Made by a program: the position numbers and the translations under genes. Positions 28,963 to 37,985 of a stretch of 64,000 nucleotides of DNA are shown here, one piece after another. The stretch covers positions 14,575-78,574 of the forward strand of contig DASVDH010000069.1 in the NCBI GenBank assembly GCA_036381195.1, given 5' to 3'. Under the pieces are notes generated by a model that saw only the letters and a list, made by a program, of their open reading frames with translations, was not told where the DNA came from and searched no databases. This stretch comes from RSA9 sp036381195 (lineage in GTDB: Bacteria; Gemmatimonadota; Gemmatimonadetes; Longimicrobiales; RSA9). Within the stretch, counting starts at the first letter, position 1. Each line of letters opens with the position of its first letter.

Positions 28963-30744
28963 TTGAGGCACGTCCGCGACGGCATCCCTGCATCCCCCGG
29001 GATCGTCATCGGCCCCGCGCACGTGCTGGACTGGGAGGTTCCGCGCGTTCCGCGCGCCACCGTCGCCGCGGAGGAAGTCCCTGCGGAGATCGAGCGGTTC
29101 CACGAGGCGCGCGAGTATGCCAAGGCCCGCATCCGCGCGATCCGCAGGGAGACGGAGGAGCGGCTGGGCGCGGTCGAGGCACAGATCTTCGACCCGCAGA
29201 TCGCCATGTTGGAGGACGTGGAGCTCGTCGAGCCCACGATCGCCTACATCCAGGAGAACCATTTCTCCGCCGCCCGCGCCTTCGAGCTCCGCATGCTCGA
29301 GTTCCAGTCCGCGTGGCGGCGTAGCGGCCATCCGATGGTCCTGGATCGGCTCAACGACCTGCTGGACGTCCAGCTCCGCGTCGTCCATCGTCTGCTCGGC
29401 CTGCCCGACCCGGATTTCTCGCTCTCCGGCCTGACCGAGCCCGTCATCCTCGTCGCGCGCGACCTCACGCCCACCTTCACGGTGCAGCTCGACCGCTCCC
29501 GCGTCCTGGGGTTCGCGACCGACGCCGGGAGCCGGACCTCCCACTCGGCCATCCTCGCGCGCTCCCTCCAGATCCCGGCCGTGGTCAGTCTGGGCGACAT
29601 CTCCACCATCGTGCAGAACGGCCAGGAGATCGTGCTCGACGGGAGGGCCGGCCGCGTCATCGTCGAGCCCACGGAGCTCGAGAAGAGCATCTACCGCGAA
29701 CGCGACGTGCGGGCCCGCGAGTGGGAGCAGGAGCTGGTGCTCCTGGCGCACCTCGAGGCCATCACGCCCGACCGCCAGCCCGTCCTGCTGCGCGCCAACA
29801 TCGACCTCCCGGCGGAGGCGGAGGCCGCGCGTGCCCACGGCGCTCTGGGCATCGGCCTCTTCCGCACGGAGTTCCTCGTCGTCGGCCGTAGCACGGCGCC
29901 CGGGGAGGAGGAGCAGTACCGCGCGTACCGGCGCGTCGCGGAGGCCTTCCCTCACCAGGCCGTCTATATCCGGACCTTCGACCTCGGGGGAGACAAGTTC
30001 CCGCTCTTCCTGCAGATGCCGCCCGAGGAGAATCCGTTCCTCGGCTGGCGCGCGATCCGCCTCTGTCTCGACCTCGAGGACTTCTTCCGCACGCAGCTCC
30101 GCGCGCTCCTGCGCGCCACCGCCCACGGCGACATCCGCATCATGCTCCCCCTCGTCAACGAGATCGAGGAGATCGAACGCACGCGCCGCCTGCTCGAGGA
30201 GGAGGAGGAGGCCCTGCGCCGTGCCGGGGTCGAGTTCAACCCCGGTTACAAGGTCGGGATCATGATCGAGACACCCGCCGCCGCACTGAACGCGGCGGAG
30301 CTCGCACGCTATTCCGACTTCTTCTCCATCGGCACGAACGACCTGGTCCAGTACACGCTCGCGGTGGACCGCGGCAACGCCCGCATCGCGCGGCTCTATA
30401 CGCCGTTCCATCCCGCTGTCCTCGAGCTGCTCAAGCGCACGGCCGAGGTGGGCCGCGCCGCCGGCATCGAGGTCAGCGTGTGCGGCGAGCTGGCCGCGAA
30501 CCCGCTCGGCGTGTTCCTGCTGCTCGGGCTGGGCATCACCGCCCTGAGCGTCAGCCCGGCCTCGCTGCCCGAGGTCAAGAAGATCATCCGCACCGTCCCG
30601 GCGGCCGCTGCCCGCGCCGCGGCCGCGGAGGCGATGACCCGGCCCACGGCGGACGAGGTCGTCGAGGTCCTCACCTCCGGGATCTCGCGGTGGCTCGACC
30701 TGTCCCTGTTCTCGGGCCGCTGGAACTTGTCGCCCCGCGCGTGA
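28963..30744 (+). CDS. ptsI: PTS Enzyme I (phosphoenolpyruvate-protein phosphotransferase)
   Basis: TTG 28963 gives 593 residues, a normal length. Motifs: GIPASPGIVIGPA at the N-terminus, GSRTSHSAILARSLQIPAV near residue 186 with the phosphorylated histidine, GLFRTEFL, LGGDKFP, and EIEDFFSIGTNDLVQYTLAVDR-type PEP-binding sequence near residue 447 with VCGELA after it. It moves phosphate from PEP to HPr. This completes the phosphorelay encoded from 26281. Confidence 0.95.
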   Translation: MRHVRDGIPASPGIVIGPAHVLDWEVPRVPRATVAAEEVPAEIERFHEAREYAKARIRAIRRETEERLGAVEAQIFDPQIAMLEDVELVEPTIAYIQENHFSAARAFELRMLEFQSAWRRSGHPMVLDRLNDLLDVQLRVVHRLLGLPDPDFSLSGLTEPVILVARDLTPTFTVQLDRSRVLGFATDAGSRTSHSAILARSLQIPAVVSLGDISTIVQNGQEIVLDGRAGRVIVEPTELEKSIYRERDVRAREWEQELVLLAHLEAITPDRQPVLLRANIDLPAEAEAARAHGALGIGLFRTEFLVVGRSTAPGEEEQYRAYRRVAEAFPHQAVYIRTFDLGGDKFPLFLQMPPEENPFLGWRAIRLCLDLEDFFRTQLRALLRATAHGDIRIMLPLVNEIEEIERTRRLLEEEEEALRRAGVEFNPGYKVGIMIETPAAALNAAELARYSDFFSIGTNDLVQYTLAVDRGNARIARLYTPFHPAVLELLKRTAEVGRAAGIEVSVCGELAANPLGVFLLLGLGITALSVSPASLPEVKKIIRTVPAAAARAAAAEAMTRPTADEVVEVLTSGISRWLDLSLFSGRWNLSPRA

Positions 30745-30789
30745 GCCGCTAACTTGCTGCCCGACTCCTCGCGTCCACAGGAGCGCCGG

Positions 30790-31965
30790 TTGAGCCGCCA
30801 GCTCTTCACCTCCGAATCCGTGACGGAGGGCCACCCCGACAAGATCGCGGATCAGATCAGCGACGCCGTCCTCGACGCCGCCCTCGAGCACGACGCCGCG
30901 GCCCGCGTCGCCTGCGAGACGCTGGTCACCACCGGGCTCGTCGTGGTCGCCGGCGAGATCACCACGTCCGCGATCCTCGACATCCCCTCCATCGCCCGCG
31001 CCACCATCCGCGCCATCGGCTACACGGATTCCAGCTACGGCATGGATGGCGAGAGCTGCGGCGTGCTCATCGGCATCGACCGCCAGTCCGAGGACATCGC
31101 CCGGGGCGTCGATCGGGGTGGGGCGGGGGACCAGGGCATGATGTTCGGTTACGCCTCCGACGAGACGCCCGAGCTCATGCCCGCCCCCATCGTGCTCGCC
31201 CACCGCATCACCCGCCGCCTGGCCCACCTCCGCAAGGAGGGCCGCATCCCCTGGCTCCGGCCCGATGGCAAGGCCCAGGTCACCATCGAGTACGTCGACG
31301 GAACGCCCGCGCGCGTCCACTCCGTCGTGGTCAGCGCCCAGCACGCGCCCGAGGTGGACCTCGCCGAGATCCGCGCCGAGATCCTCGAGCGCGTCGTGAC
31401 GCCGGTCATGCCGGAGCAGTGGTTCGATCCCGGCGACTGCAGTCTCCACATCAACCCGACCGGCCGGTTCGTGATCGGCGGACCCCGCGGCGACGCCGGC
31501 GTCACCGGCCGCAAGATCATCGTGGACACGTACGGCGGGGCGGCGCGGCACGGGGGCGGCGCGTTCAGCGGCAAGGATCCCTCGAAGGTGGACCGCTCGG
31601 GCGCGTACGCGGCGCGCTGGGCGGCCAAGAACGTGGTGGCGGCGGGCCTGGCAGGGCGCTGCGAGATCCAGCTCGCCTACGCCATCGGCGTCGCCGAGCC
31701 CCTTGCCGTCCAGGTGGATACGTTCGGCACAGGCCGGGTACCAGCGGAGCGGATCGCGGCGGCCGTGCGGGAAGTCTTCGACTTCCGACCCGCCGCGATC
31801 ATTCGGGCGCTCGGGCTCCGCAGGCCCATCTTCCGGCCCACGGCCGCCTACGGGCACTTCGGCCGGGACTCCTATGCCGAGCCCGATTCCGCGGGTGACC
31901 TCGTGTTCTTCACCTGGGAGCGAACCGATCGCGTCGACGACCTCAGGACGGCGGCGCGCCTCTGA
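30790..31965 (+). CDS. metK: S-adenosylmethionine synthetase
   Basis: TTG 30790 with AGGAG seven bases upstream gives 391 residues; TTG 30754 is upstream but has no binding site. Motifs LFTSESVTEGHPDKIADQISDA, GAGDQGMMFGYA and GGAFSGKDPSKVDRS are diagnostic. It makes SAM from methionine and ATP. A TAACTT box at 30750 may be its own -10 element. No SAM riboswitch is visible in the 45 bases before it. It pairs with ahcY in the methyl cycle. Confidence 0.95.
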   Translation: MSRQLFTSESVTEGHPDKIADQISDAVLDAALEHDAAARVACETLVTTGLVVVAGEITTSAILDIPSIARATIRAIGYTDSSYGMDGESCGVLIGIDRQSEDIARGVDRGGAGDQGMMFGYASDETPELMPAPIVLAHRITRRLAHLRKEGRIPWLRPDGKAQVTIEYVDGTPARVHSVVVSAQHAPEVDLAEIRAEILERVVTPVMPEQWFDPGDCSLHINPTGRFVIGGPRGDAGVTGRKIIVDTYGGAARHGGGAFSGKDPSKVDRSGAYAARWAAKNVVAAGLAGRCEIQLAYAIGVAEPLAVQVDTFGTGRVPAERIAAAVREVFDFRPAAIIRALGLRRPIFRPTAAYGHFGRDSYAEPDSAGDLVFFTWERTDRVDDLRTAARL

Positions 31966-31983
31966 TCACGAAAAGGAGAACGG

Positions 31984-33327
31984 ATGACGACGGGAACCGA
32001 TCTGCAGCACGACGTTCGCGACCTCGCCCTTGCCGACAAGGGGCGCCTCCGCACCGAATGGGCGGAGCGCCAGATGCCCGTACTCCGCCAGATCCGTGAG
32101 CGCTTCGCCCGCGAGAAGCCGCTCGCCGGCCATCGGCTCGCCGCCTGTCTCCACGTCACCACGGAGACCGCCAATCTCGCCATCACCCTCAAGGCCGGTG
32201 GCGCCGATGTCGTCCTCTGCGCGTCCAACCCGCTCTCGACCCAGGACGACGTCGCCGCGCACCTCGTCCGCGACCATCGCATCGCCGTCTTCGCCATCAA
32301 GGGCGAGGACCACGACACGTACTACGACCACATCCGCGCCGCGCTGGCCCACACCCCAACCATCACGATGGACGATGGCGCCGACCTCGTCGGCTCCCTG
32401 CACATGATCGCCCTGGAACGCTGGGGCGAGCTCGCCCCGCCCGTCCGCCGCTGGGCCGAGGGCCTCGGCCCGGCCGCTCGCGCCCAGCTCGTCCAGGGCG
32501 TCATCGGCTCGACCGAGGAGACCACCACCGGCGTGATCCGCCTCCGCGCCATGGCCAGGGATGGCGTCCTGCAGTTCCCCGTCATCGCCGTCAACGACTC
32601 CTATACCAAGCACCTTTTCGACAACCGGTACGGGACCGGCCAGAGCACCCTGGATGGGATCCTCCGCGCCACCAACATGCTGGTCGCGGGATCCGTCGTC
32701 GTCGTGGCGGGGTACGGATGGTGCGGTCGCGGCTTCGCCATGCGCGCCCGGGGTGCAGGCGCCAACGTCATCGTCACCGAGGTCGACCCCGTGCGGGCCC
32801 TCGAGGCCGCCATGGACGGCTTCCGCGTGCTGCCCATGGACCGCGCGGCCCGGGAGGGTGACCTGTTCGTCACCCTGACGGGCGACACCCACGTGATTCG
32901 CGAAGAGCACTACCGCGCCATGAAGGACGGCGCCATCATCGCCAACTCGGGGCACTTCAACGTCGAGCTCGACCTGGACGCCCTCGGCCGCATGGCCGAC
33001 GGCCCGCCCCGGCCGGTCCGGGAGTTCGTCGAGGAGTACCGCATCGGCGGCAAGCGCGTCTACGTGCTGGGCGAGGGCCGTCTCATCAACCTGGCCGCGG
33101 CGGAGGGCCACCCGGCGTCGGTCATGGACATGAGCTTCGCCAACCAGGCCCTGGCCGCGGAGTACCTCGCCGGCCATGCCGGCGAGCTGTCGCGCGAGGT
33201 GCACCGCGTGCCCGAGGCCATCGACCGGCAGATCGCCAGCCTCAAGCTGGCGGCGATGGGCATCGAGATCGACCGTTTGACCCCCGAACAGGAGCGCTAC
33301 CTGGCGTCCTGGGAGATGGGGACCTGA
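31984..33327 (+). CDS. ahcY: S-adenosylhomocysteine hydrolase
   Basis: A 447-residue NAD-dependent enzyme that clears S-adenosylhomocysteine. Visible are CLHVTTETANLAITL, CASNPLSTQDDVAAHL, NDSYTKHLFDNRYGTGQS near residue 203 and the Rossmann motif VAGYGWCGRGFAMRARG near 240. The C-terminus ends in MGT and lacks the KxxHYRY tail of many homologues, a form found in several bacteria and archaea. AAAAGGAG lies just before the ATG; the gene is 18 bases from metK. Confidence 0.95.
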   Translation: MTTGTDLQHDVRDLALADKGRLRTEWAERQMPVLRQIRERFAREKPLAGHRLAACLHVTTETANLAITLKAGGADVVLCASNPLSTQDDVAAHLVRDHRIAVFAIKGEDHDTYYDHIRAALAHTPTITMDDGADLVGSLHMIALERWGELAPPVRRWAEGLGPAARAQLVQGVIGSTEETTTGVIRLRAMARDGVLQFPVIAVNDSYTKHLFDNRYGTGQSTLDGILRATNMLVAGSVVVVAGYGWCGRGFAMRARGAGANVIVTEVDPVRALEAAMDGFRVLPMDRAAREGDLFVTLTGDTHVIREEHYRAMKDGAIIANSGHFNVELDLDALGRMADGPPRPVREFVEEYRIGGKRVYVLGEGRLINLAAAEGHPASVMDMSFANQALAAEYLAGHAGELSREVHRVPEAIDRQIASLKLAAMGIEIDRLTPEQERYLASWEMGT

Positions 33328-33365
33328 CCCGCGGCTCTATGTCGCACCAAGGCCGGAGGGCTCGC

Positions 33366-33890
33366 ATGATCGAAGTGAAGGTTCAGAGCCTCGGGCTCGA
33401 CCGCGCCTCCAACACGCCCGTCGTCATCCTCCAGGAGAAGGACGGCCAGCGCGTCTTGCCCATCTGGATCGGCCCGAGCGAGGCCAGCGCCATCGCCATG
33501 GAGCTGGCCGGCATGAAGTTCTCCCGGCCGCTCACGCACGATCTCCTCGTTTCCGTCGTCGTCGGCCTGGGCGGGGCGCTCCAGCGAGTCCTCATCACCA
33601 AGGTCGTCAACAACACCTACTACGCCGAGCTCATCATCCAGCGTGGCGGCGAGCTCATCAGCGTGGATGCGCGGCCGTCCGACTCGATCGCCATCGCCCT
33701 GCGCATGGAGGCCGGCATCTACACGAGCGACGAGCTGCTCGAGAACGCCTCCATCGAGGTGGCGGAGGCCACGGAGCCGCCGGAGGAGTTCACCGGCGAG
33801 GAGCGGTCGCCGGGCGGGCTCCGCGCCGAGGAGCTCAAGGAATACCTGCGCCGCCTCAACCCCGAGGACTTCGGACGGTTCAGCCCGTGA
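33366..33890 (+). CDS. Bifunctional nuclease family protein (DUF151)
   Basis: ATG 33366, with GGAGGG upstream, gives 174 residues; ATG 33339 is a less likely start. The sequence shows the family's MIEVKVQSLGLD, VILQEKDGQRVLPIWIGPSEASAIA and LTHDLL motifs, followed by SVDARPSDSIAIALR. Homologues include plant BFN proteins with RNase/DNase activity and many bacterial proteins of unknown role. The C-terminal 45 residues are acidic. It overlaps the next gene (GTGA). Confidence 0.88.
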   Translation: MIEVKVQSLGLDRASNTPVVILQEKDGQRVLPIWIGPSEASAIAMELAGMKFSRPLTHDLLVSVVVGLGGALQRVLITKVVNNTYYAELIIQRGGELISVDARPSDSIAIALRMEAGIYTSDELLENASIEVAEATEPPEEFTGEERSPGGLRAEELKEYLRRLNPEDFGRFSP

Positions 33891-34552
33891 GCCCGACCCG
33901 CGCATTGCTGGCGGCCGCATTGCTCGCATGCTGCGCGAGCGGTGCGGCCGCCGCCGTTCAGGACCCCGAGCTCCGGGGCCGCGTCGTGGACGCCGCAGGC
34001 CGCCCGGTCGCCGGCATCGAGGTCGCGCTCCACCGCGTCACGCCTGCCGGCGGGGCCGTCCTCGCCCGCGGAAAGACCGCGGCCGACGGGCGCTTCGTCC
34101 TCCCGATCACCGGCGGCGACGACGAGGAGGACGCCGTCTATTTCGCCGCCACCCGCCTGGACGGCCGCCTCTACATCGGCGCGTTCTTCCGCGGCGACCC
34201 GCCCGCCGGTCCCTACGAGATCCTCGCCTCCGGCCCCGGCGTGCAGGGGGCACAGCAGGCCCCGCCGGGCCTCGCGCTCCCGGGCTCCGGCCAGGCCGGA
34301 CCCGCGCGCTGGCCGCTCGTGGCGGGCGTCACCCTGCTGCTCGCCCTCGGCTGCGGCCTCGCCGTCCGCTCGGCCACGGGCGACGCGCGCCGGACGAGGC
34401 GGCGGCGGACCCTCTTGCTCGAGATCGCGAGCGCGGACGAGGCCCTGGCACGCCGCGGCGGCAACACGGATCCAGACGAGCACGAGCGGTACCTGCGCCG
34501 TCGCGCCCGGCTGCAGGACCGCCTCCGCTCTGCGGCGCGGCGCGCACCCTGA
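33887..34552 (+). CDS. Secreted/membrane protein with carboxypeptidase-regulatory-like domain
   Basis: GTG 33887 gives 221 residues. A signal peptide (LLAAALLACCASGAAAA) precedes a beta-sandwich of the carboxypeptidase regulatory-like type: LRGRVVDAAGRPVAGIEVALHR and KTAADGRFVLPI. A Pro/Gly-rich spacer leads to one membrane helix (PLVAGVTLLLALGCGLAV) and a basic cytoplasmic tail with a charged helix. Function unknown; a cell-envelope role is inferred from topology. Confidence 0.65.
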   Translation: MSPTRALLAAALLACCASGAAAAVQDPELRGRVVDAAGRPVAGIEVALHRVTPAGGAVLARGKTAADGRFVLPITGGDDEEDAVYFAATRLDGRLYIGAFFRGDPPAGPYEILASGPGVQGAQQAPPGLALPGSGQAGPARWPLVAGVTLLLALGCGLAVRSATGDARRTRRRRTLLLEIASADEALARRGGNTDPDEHERYLRRRARLQDRLRSAARRAP

Positions 34553-34590
34553 TCCGCGCGCCCGTCCGTGCCCGAGCCGTTTGCCTGCAG

Positions 34591-35349
34591 ATGCCGCTGA
34601 TCCGAGTCGAAGCCATCATCCTCCAGAGCTTCGCCTACAGCGAGACCAGCAAGATCCTCCGTCTGGCCACTCGCACCCACGGCGTCCGGTCGGTCATCGC
34701 GCGCGGCGCGCTCCGTCCGCGCAGCCGCTTCGGCGGCATCCTCGGGCCCTTCACCGAGGGCATGGCCACGCTCTACGTGAAGGAGGGGCGCGACCTCCAG
34801 ACCCTGTCCGCCTTCGAGCTCACCCGGACCGGCCAGGAGCTGGGCACCGATCTCCGCCGCTTCGGCGGCGCGTCGCTCCTCGCCGAGCTCGTCCTCCGCT
34901 CCGCCAGCGAGGAGGCCGATCCGGCGCTCTTCGACCAGCTCCGCAGCGCCCTCGCGCGCCTCGCACGGGCAGCGCCTGACCGACTCGATGGCATCCTCCT
35001 CGCCGAGGCGTGGGCCCTCGTCGGCCGACTGGGGTTCACGCCGGCGCTCGAGCACTGCACCGCTTGCGGCCGGTCCGTCGGCGACGACGACGATGCGTTC
35101 TTCGACTACGACGCCGGCGGCATTCTGTGCGCCCGCTGTGCGCCGACGGCTGCCGGACGACGCGCCGGCCGGGTCATCCCGGGCGCCGCCCGCCGCACCC
35201 TGGCGAGTCTCGCCGCCGGGGTGCCGGCGGAAGTCGAGCGGCCCGCCGCGTACTGGGCGCTGCTCTCCCGCTTCATCGCGCGCCACGTCGCCGACGGAGC
35301 GCACCTCCGCTCCCTCGCCTTCCTGGCAGAGATGATGGAGCCCCGCTGA
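34591..35349 (+). CDS. recO: DNA repair protein RecO
   Basis: ATG 34591 gives 252 residues. The N-terminal OB fold reads VEAIILQSFAYSETSKILRL, followed by GPFTEGMATLYVKEGRDLQTL. The C-terminal zinc-binding region has HCTACGR and ILCARCAP, four cysteines as expected. RecO loads RecA on SSB-coated single strands with RecR. Its stop overlaps the selB start (TGATG). Confidence 0.93.
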   Translation: MPLIRVEAIILQSFAYSETSKILRLATRTHGVRSVIARGALRPRSRFGGILGPFTEGMATLYVKEGRDLQTLSAFELTRTGQELGTDLRRFGGASLLAELVLRSASEEADPALFDQLRSALARLARAAPDRLDGILLAEAWALVGRLGFTPALEHCTACGRSVGDDDDAFFDYDAGGILCARCAPTAAGRRAGRVIPGAARRTLASLAAGVPAEVERPAAYWALLSRFIARHVADGAHLRSLAFLAEMMEPR

Positions 35350-37241
35350 TGCCCCGCCTCGTCCTCGGCACCGCCGGCCACATCGACCACGGCAAGACCG
35401 CGCTGATCCGCGCCCTCACCGGCATCGACACCGACCGACTCCCGGAGGAGAAGCGCCGCGGCATCACGATCGACCTCGGCTTTGCCAACCTGCGCCTCCC
35501 CGACGGCCAGGAGCTGGCCGTCGTGGATGTCCCGGGCCACGAGGCGTTCATCCGCAACATGCTCGCGGGCGCCACGGGCATTGACATCGTCCTGCTGGTC
35601 GTCGCGGCCGACGAAGGCATCATGCCCCAGACGCGCGAGCACCTCGCCATCGTGGACCTGCTCGGCGTCCGGCGCGGCGTCGTCGCCATCACCAAAACCG
35701 ACCTCGTCGAGCCGGACTGGCTCGACCTGGTGATCGAGGACATCCGCTCGGAGCTGGCTCCCACCCCGTTCGCCGACGCGCCCCTCGTGCCCGTCTCCGC
35801 CCTGACCGGCGCCGGGCTCGACCAGCTCGCCTCCGCCCTGGCCGCCGTCGCTGCCGGGGTCGCCCAGCGGGACGATGACGACCTCTTCCGGCTCCCCATC
35901 GACCGCATCTTCACCATCCGGGGCACCGGCACCGTCATCACCGGAACCGTCTGGAGCGGCCGCCTCGCCGCGGATGCCGCCGTCCGCATCCTCCCGCCCG
36001 GCCTCTCCGCCCGCGTCCGCGGCGCGCAGGTCCACGGCCGCGCGGTGCCGGCCGTCGCCGCAGGGCAGAGGGCCGCCCTCGCGCTCGCCGGCGTGCAGCG
36101 CGATCAGTTGCGCCGCGGCCACGTCGTCGTCGCCGACGAGGCCTGGACGGCCCACGCCACCCTCACCGCGTTCGTCCGCGTCCTGCCCGGGCAGGCCCGC
36201 GGCCTCCGGCCGCGACAGCGCATCCGCTTCCACCTGGGCACCGCCGAGGTCATGGGCCGCATCATCCCGCTGGATTCGCCCGAGCTCTCTCCCGGCACCA
36301 CCGGCTGGGCGCAGTTGCGCCTGGAAGCGCCGGTCGTCGCCCGTGCCGGCGACCGGTTCGTGCTTCGGTCCTACTCCCCGGTGACCACCATCGCCGGCGG
36401 CACCATCACCGAGCCCGTCGCACCCATCCGCCGCCGCCTCGAGGCAGCGGACCGCGCCGCGCTCGAGGCCATCATCGGCGGCACACCCGGCGCGGCCCTG
36501 GCCGCCCGCGTCGGCCTGGCCGGCTGGAGCGGCTGCGATCCGGCGCGGCTCGCCGTCGAGACCCCGGTCCCGCCCCGCCGCATCGCCGCCGCGCTCCAGG
36601 AGCATGCGGGCGGCGTCGCGCACGCCGCCGGCCGGATCTTCTCCGGCAGCATCCTCGCCGCCGCACGCCAGCTCATCCTTGCGGCGGTCGAGGAGCACCA
36701 CGCCCGCGAGCCCCTGCGCCCCGGCGTGGACCGCGAAGAGCTCCGTCGTCGCCTTCCCCCTCCCGCTCCGCCCGGCCTCGCCGATGACATCATCGCGGCA
36801 CTCCTCGCCGAGGGTGTCCTCCGGTCCCACGAAGGGCTCATCGCTTCTGCGGACTTCGAGCCGCGCTTCACCCCCGACCAGGAGCACGCCCGCAGCGAGC
36901 TGCTCGCCCTCCTCGAGAGCGCGGGGCTCGCCCCGCCCGCCCTCCCCGACTGGCCGGAGCACCTGCGCGGCCGCGCCGATCTCCGACCCCTTCTCCGGTC
37001 CCTCGAGCGGGAAGGGCGCGTGGTCGCGTTGGGGCCGGACCTCTACGCGGCGCGCCCGGCCCTGGAGGCGGCGGCCGCCGCGGTCCGGCGCGAGCTGGCG
37101 GGCCGTGGCCCCCTCGGTCCTGCCGAGTTCCGCGGCTGTATTCCGGTTTCTCGAAAGTATTTGATCCCGATCCTCGAGTACTTCGACCGCACGGGCGTCA
37201 CTCGCCGGACCGGGGATCGCCGCCTGGTCCACGCAGAATGA
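35349..37241 (+). CDS. selB: Selenocysteine-specific translation elongation factor
   Basis: ATG 35349 gives 630 residues, the usual SelB length. The GTPase begins GTAGHIDHGKTALIRALTGIDTDRLPEEKRRGI; DVPGHEAFIRNMLAG and TKTDLV follow. After beta-barrel domains comes a long C-terminal region of winged-helix repeats (from about residue 370) that binds SECIS elements in mRNA; it ends VSRKYLIPILEYFDRTGVTRR. The matching tRNA-Sec gene is at 45629. selA and selD are not in the window, nor any selenoprotein that I recognise. Confidence 0.94.
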   Translation: MPRLVLGTAGHIDHGKTALIRALTGIDTDRLPEEKRRGITIDLGFANLRLPDGQELAVVDVPGHEAFIRNMLAGATGIDIVLLVVAADEGIMPQTREHLAIVDLLGVRRGVVAITKTDLVEPDWLDLVIEDIRSELAPTPFADAPLVPVSALTGAGLDQLASALAAVAAGVAQRDDDDLFRLPIDRIFTIRGTGTVITGTVWSGRLAADAAVRILPPGLSARVRGAQVHGRAVPAVAAGQRAALALAGVQRDQLRRGHVVVADEAWTAHATLTAFVRVLPGQARGLRPRQRIRFHLGTAEVMGRIIPLDSPELSPGTTGWAQLRLEAPVVARAGDRFVLRSYSPVTTIAGGTITEPVAPIRRRLEAADRAALEAIIGGTPGAALAARVGLAGWSGCDPARLAVETPVPPRRIAAALQEHAGGVAHAAGRIFSGSILAAARQLILAAVEEHHAREPLRPGVDREELRRRLPPPAPPGLADDIIAALLAEGVLRSHEGLIASADFEPRFTPDQEHARSELLALLESAGLAPPALPDWPEHLRGRADLRPLLRSLEREGRVVALGPDLYAARPALEAAAAAVRRELAGRGPLGPAEFRGCIPVSRKYLIPILEYFDRTGVTRRTGDRRLVHAE

Positions 37242-37281
37242 CCGGGGGTGCGGTTCTTGCCCCCACGCCGCCGGGCGCACC

Positions 37282-37310
37282 TTGACCGCCCCGGGGGCGG
37301 ATCCTATCAT
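37282..37310 (+). promoter_or_regulatory. Sigma-70-type promoter
   Basis: TTGACC (37282-37287), 17 bases, TATCAT (37305-37310). It lies after selB and about 100 bases upstream of the small secreted protein at 37413, leaving a leader of roughly 95 bases in which no other gene is evident. Confidence 0.7.
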
Positions 37311-37412
37311 CGGCCGTGAAGCAGGCGATCCCCAGTCCTTCACGACCCTTTGCCAACCGGAGGGCCATCGCACACTCAGTTACGGCACAGCAGGATCGTG
37401 CGGAGGTGACCC

Positions 37413-37865
37413 ATGAGACGCGGCAGTCGCGTCGGCGTCATCCTCCTCCTGGCGCTCGGCGTACTCGCCGTGCCGCTACGGGCTCAGAGTTCGGGGAATG
37501 GTGAGCCGCCTGGCCGGGAGCGCGGGTTCCAGCTCGGTCAGCCGGACGACCCCGACCCGTCCACTCCGGAGACGAGGATCTCGTTCACGCTCTATCCGGA
37601 GCTGTTCGAAGACGGGCAGAAGCCGGTCGTGACGATCCGGATCTACAACATTCTCCGGCAGCTCGTCGCGATCCCGGTCGCGTTGAACCACCCTGCGGGG
37701 GCCGGCGTGAAAGTCAATCGGCTGGTCTACGATTCGCCGGGGCGCGCCGAGGCGTTCTGGGACGGCCGGGACCGGAACGGGAACAAGGTGACGTCGGGTG
37801 TCTACATCGTCCAGCTCGACGTCAACGGCGAGGTTTCCACCAGGCGCATCCATGTGGCCAGGTAG
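37413..37865 (+). CDS. Small secreted protein with FlgD-like Ig fold
   Basis: ATG 37413, preceded by GGAGG, gives 150 residues. The signal peptide is VILLLALGVLAVPLRAQ. Residues about 50-148 look like the FlgD Ig-like / T9SS type A-like module: ISFTLYPELFE, VTIRIYNILRQLV, then EAFWDGRDRNGNKVTSGVYIVQL, whose WDGRD-N-G-V-SGVY pattern is diagnostic. Such modules are usually the C-terminal part of big secreted proteins; here it is nearly the whole protein. It is a single-gene unit with its own promoter and terminator. Confidence 0.72.
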   Translation: MRRGSRVGVILLLALGVLAVPLRAQSSGNGEPPGRERGFQLGQPDDPDPSTPETRISFTLYPELFEDGQKPVVTIRIYNILRQLVAIPVALNHPAGAGVKVNRLVYDSPGRAEAFWDGRDRNGNKVTSGVYIVQLDVNGEVSTRRIHVAR

Positions 37866-37894
37866 GGCGCTTCGGTGGGTGCCACGGAGGAAGA

Positions 37895-37949
37895 CGGCGA
37901 GAGAAAGGGCGCCGGGTCCAGTCTGGACCCGGCGCCCTTTCTCTCGCCG
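37895..37949. terminator. Bidirectional terminator: 27-base perfect inverted repeat
   Basis: The left arm 37895-37921 and the right arm 37923-37949 are exact reverse complements around a single central T. The core is GGGCGCCGGGTCC and its complement, flanked by AAA on the left and TTT on the right, so it reads as a terminator from either strand. It sits between the convergent genes at 37413 (plus) and 37986 (minus). Confidence 0.85.
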
Positions 37950-37985
37950 CTGCTTGCCGGGCGCGGCCCGGCGCCTCCCGGCCCG

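Noticed and set aside
30745..30789. SAM riboswitch before metK
   Set aside because: The gap is only 45 bases and shows no SAM-riboswitch core.
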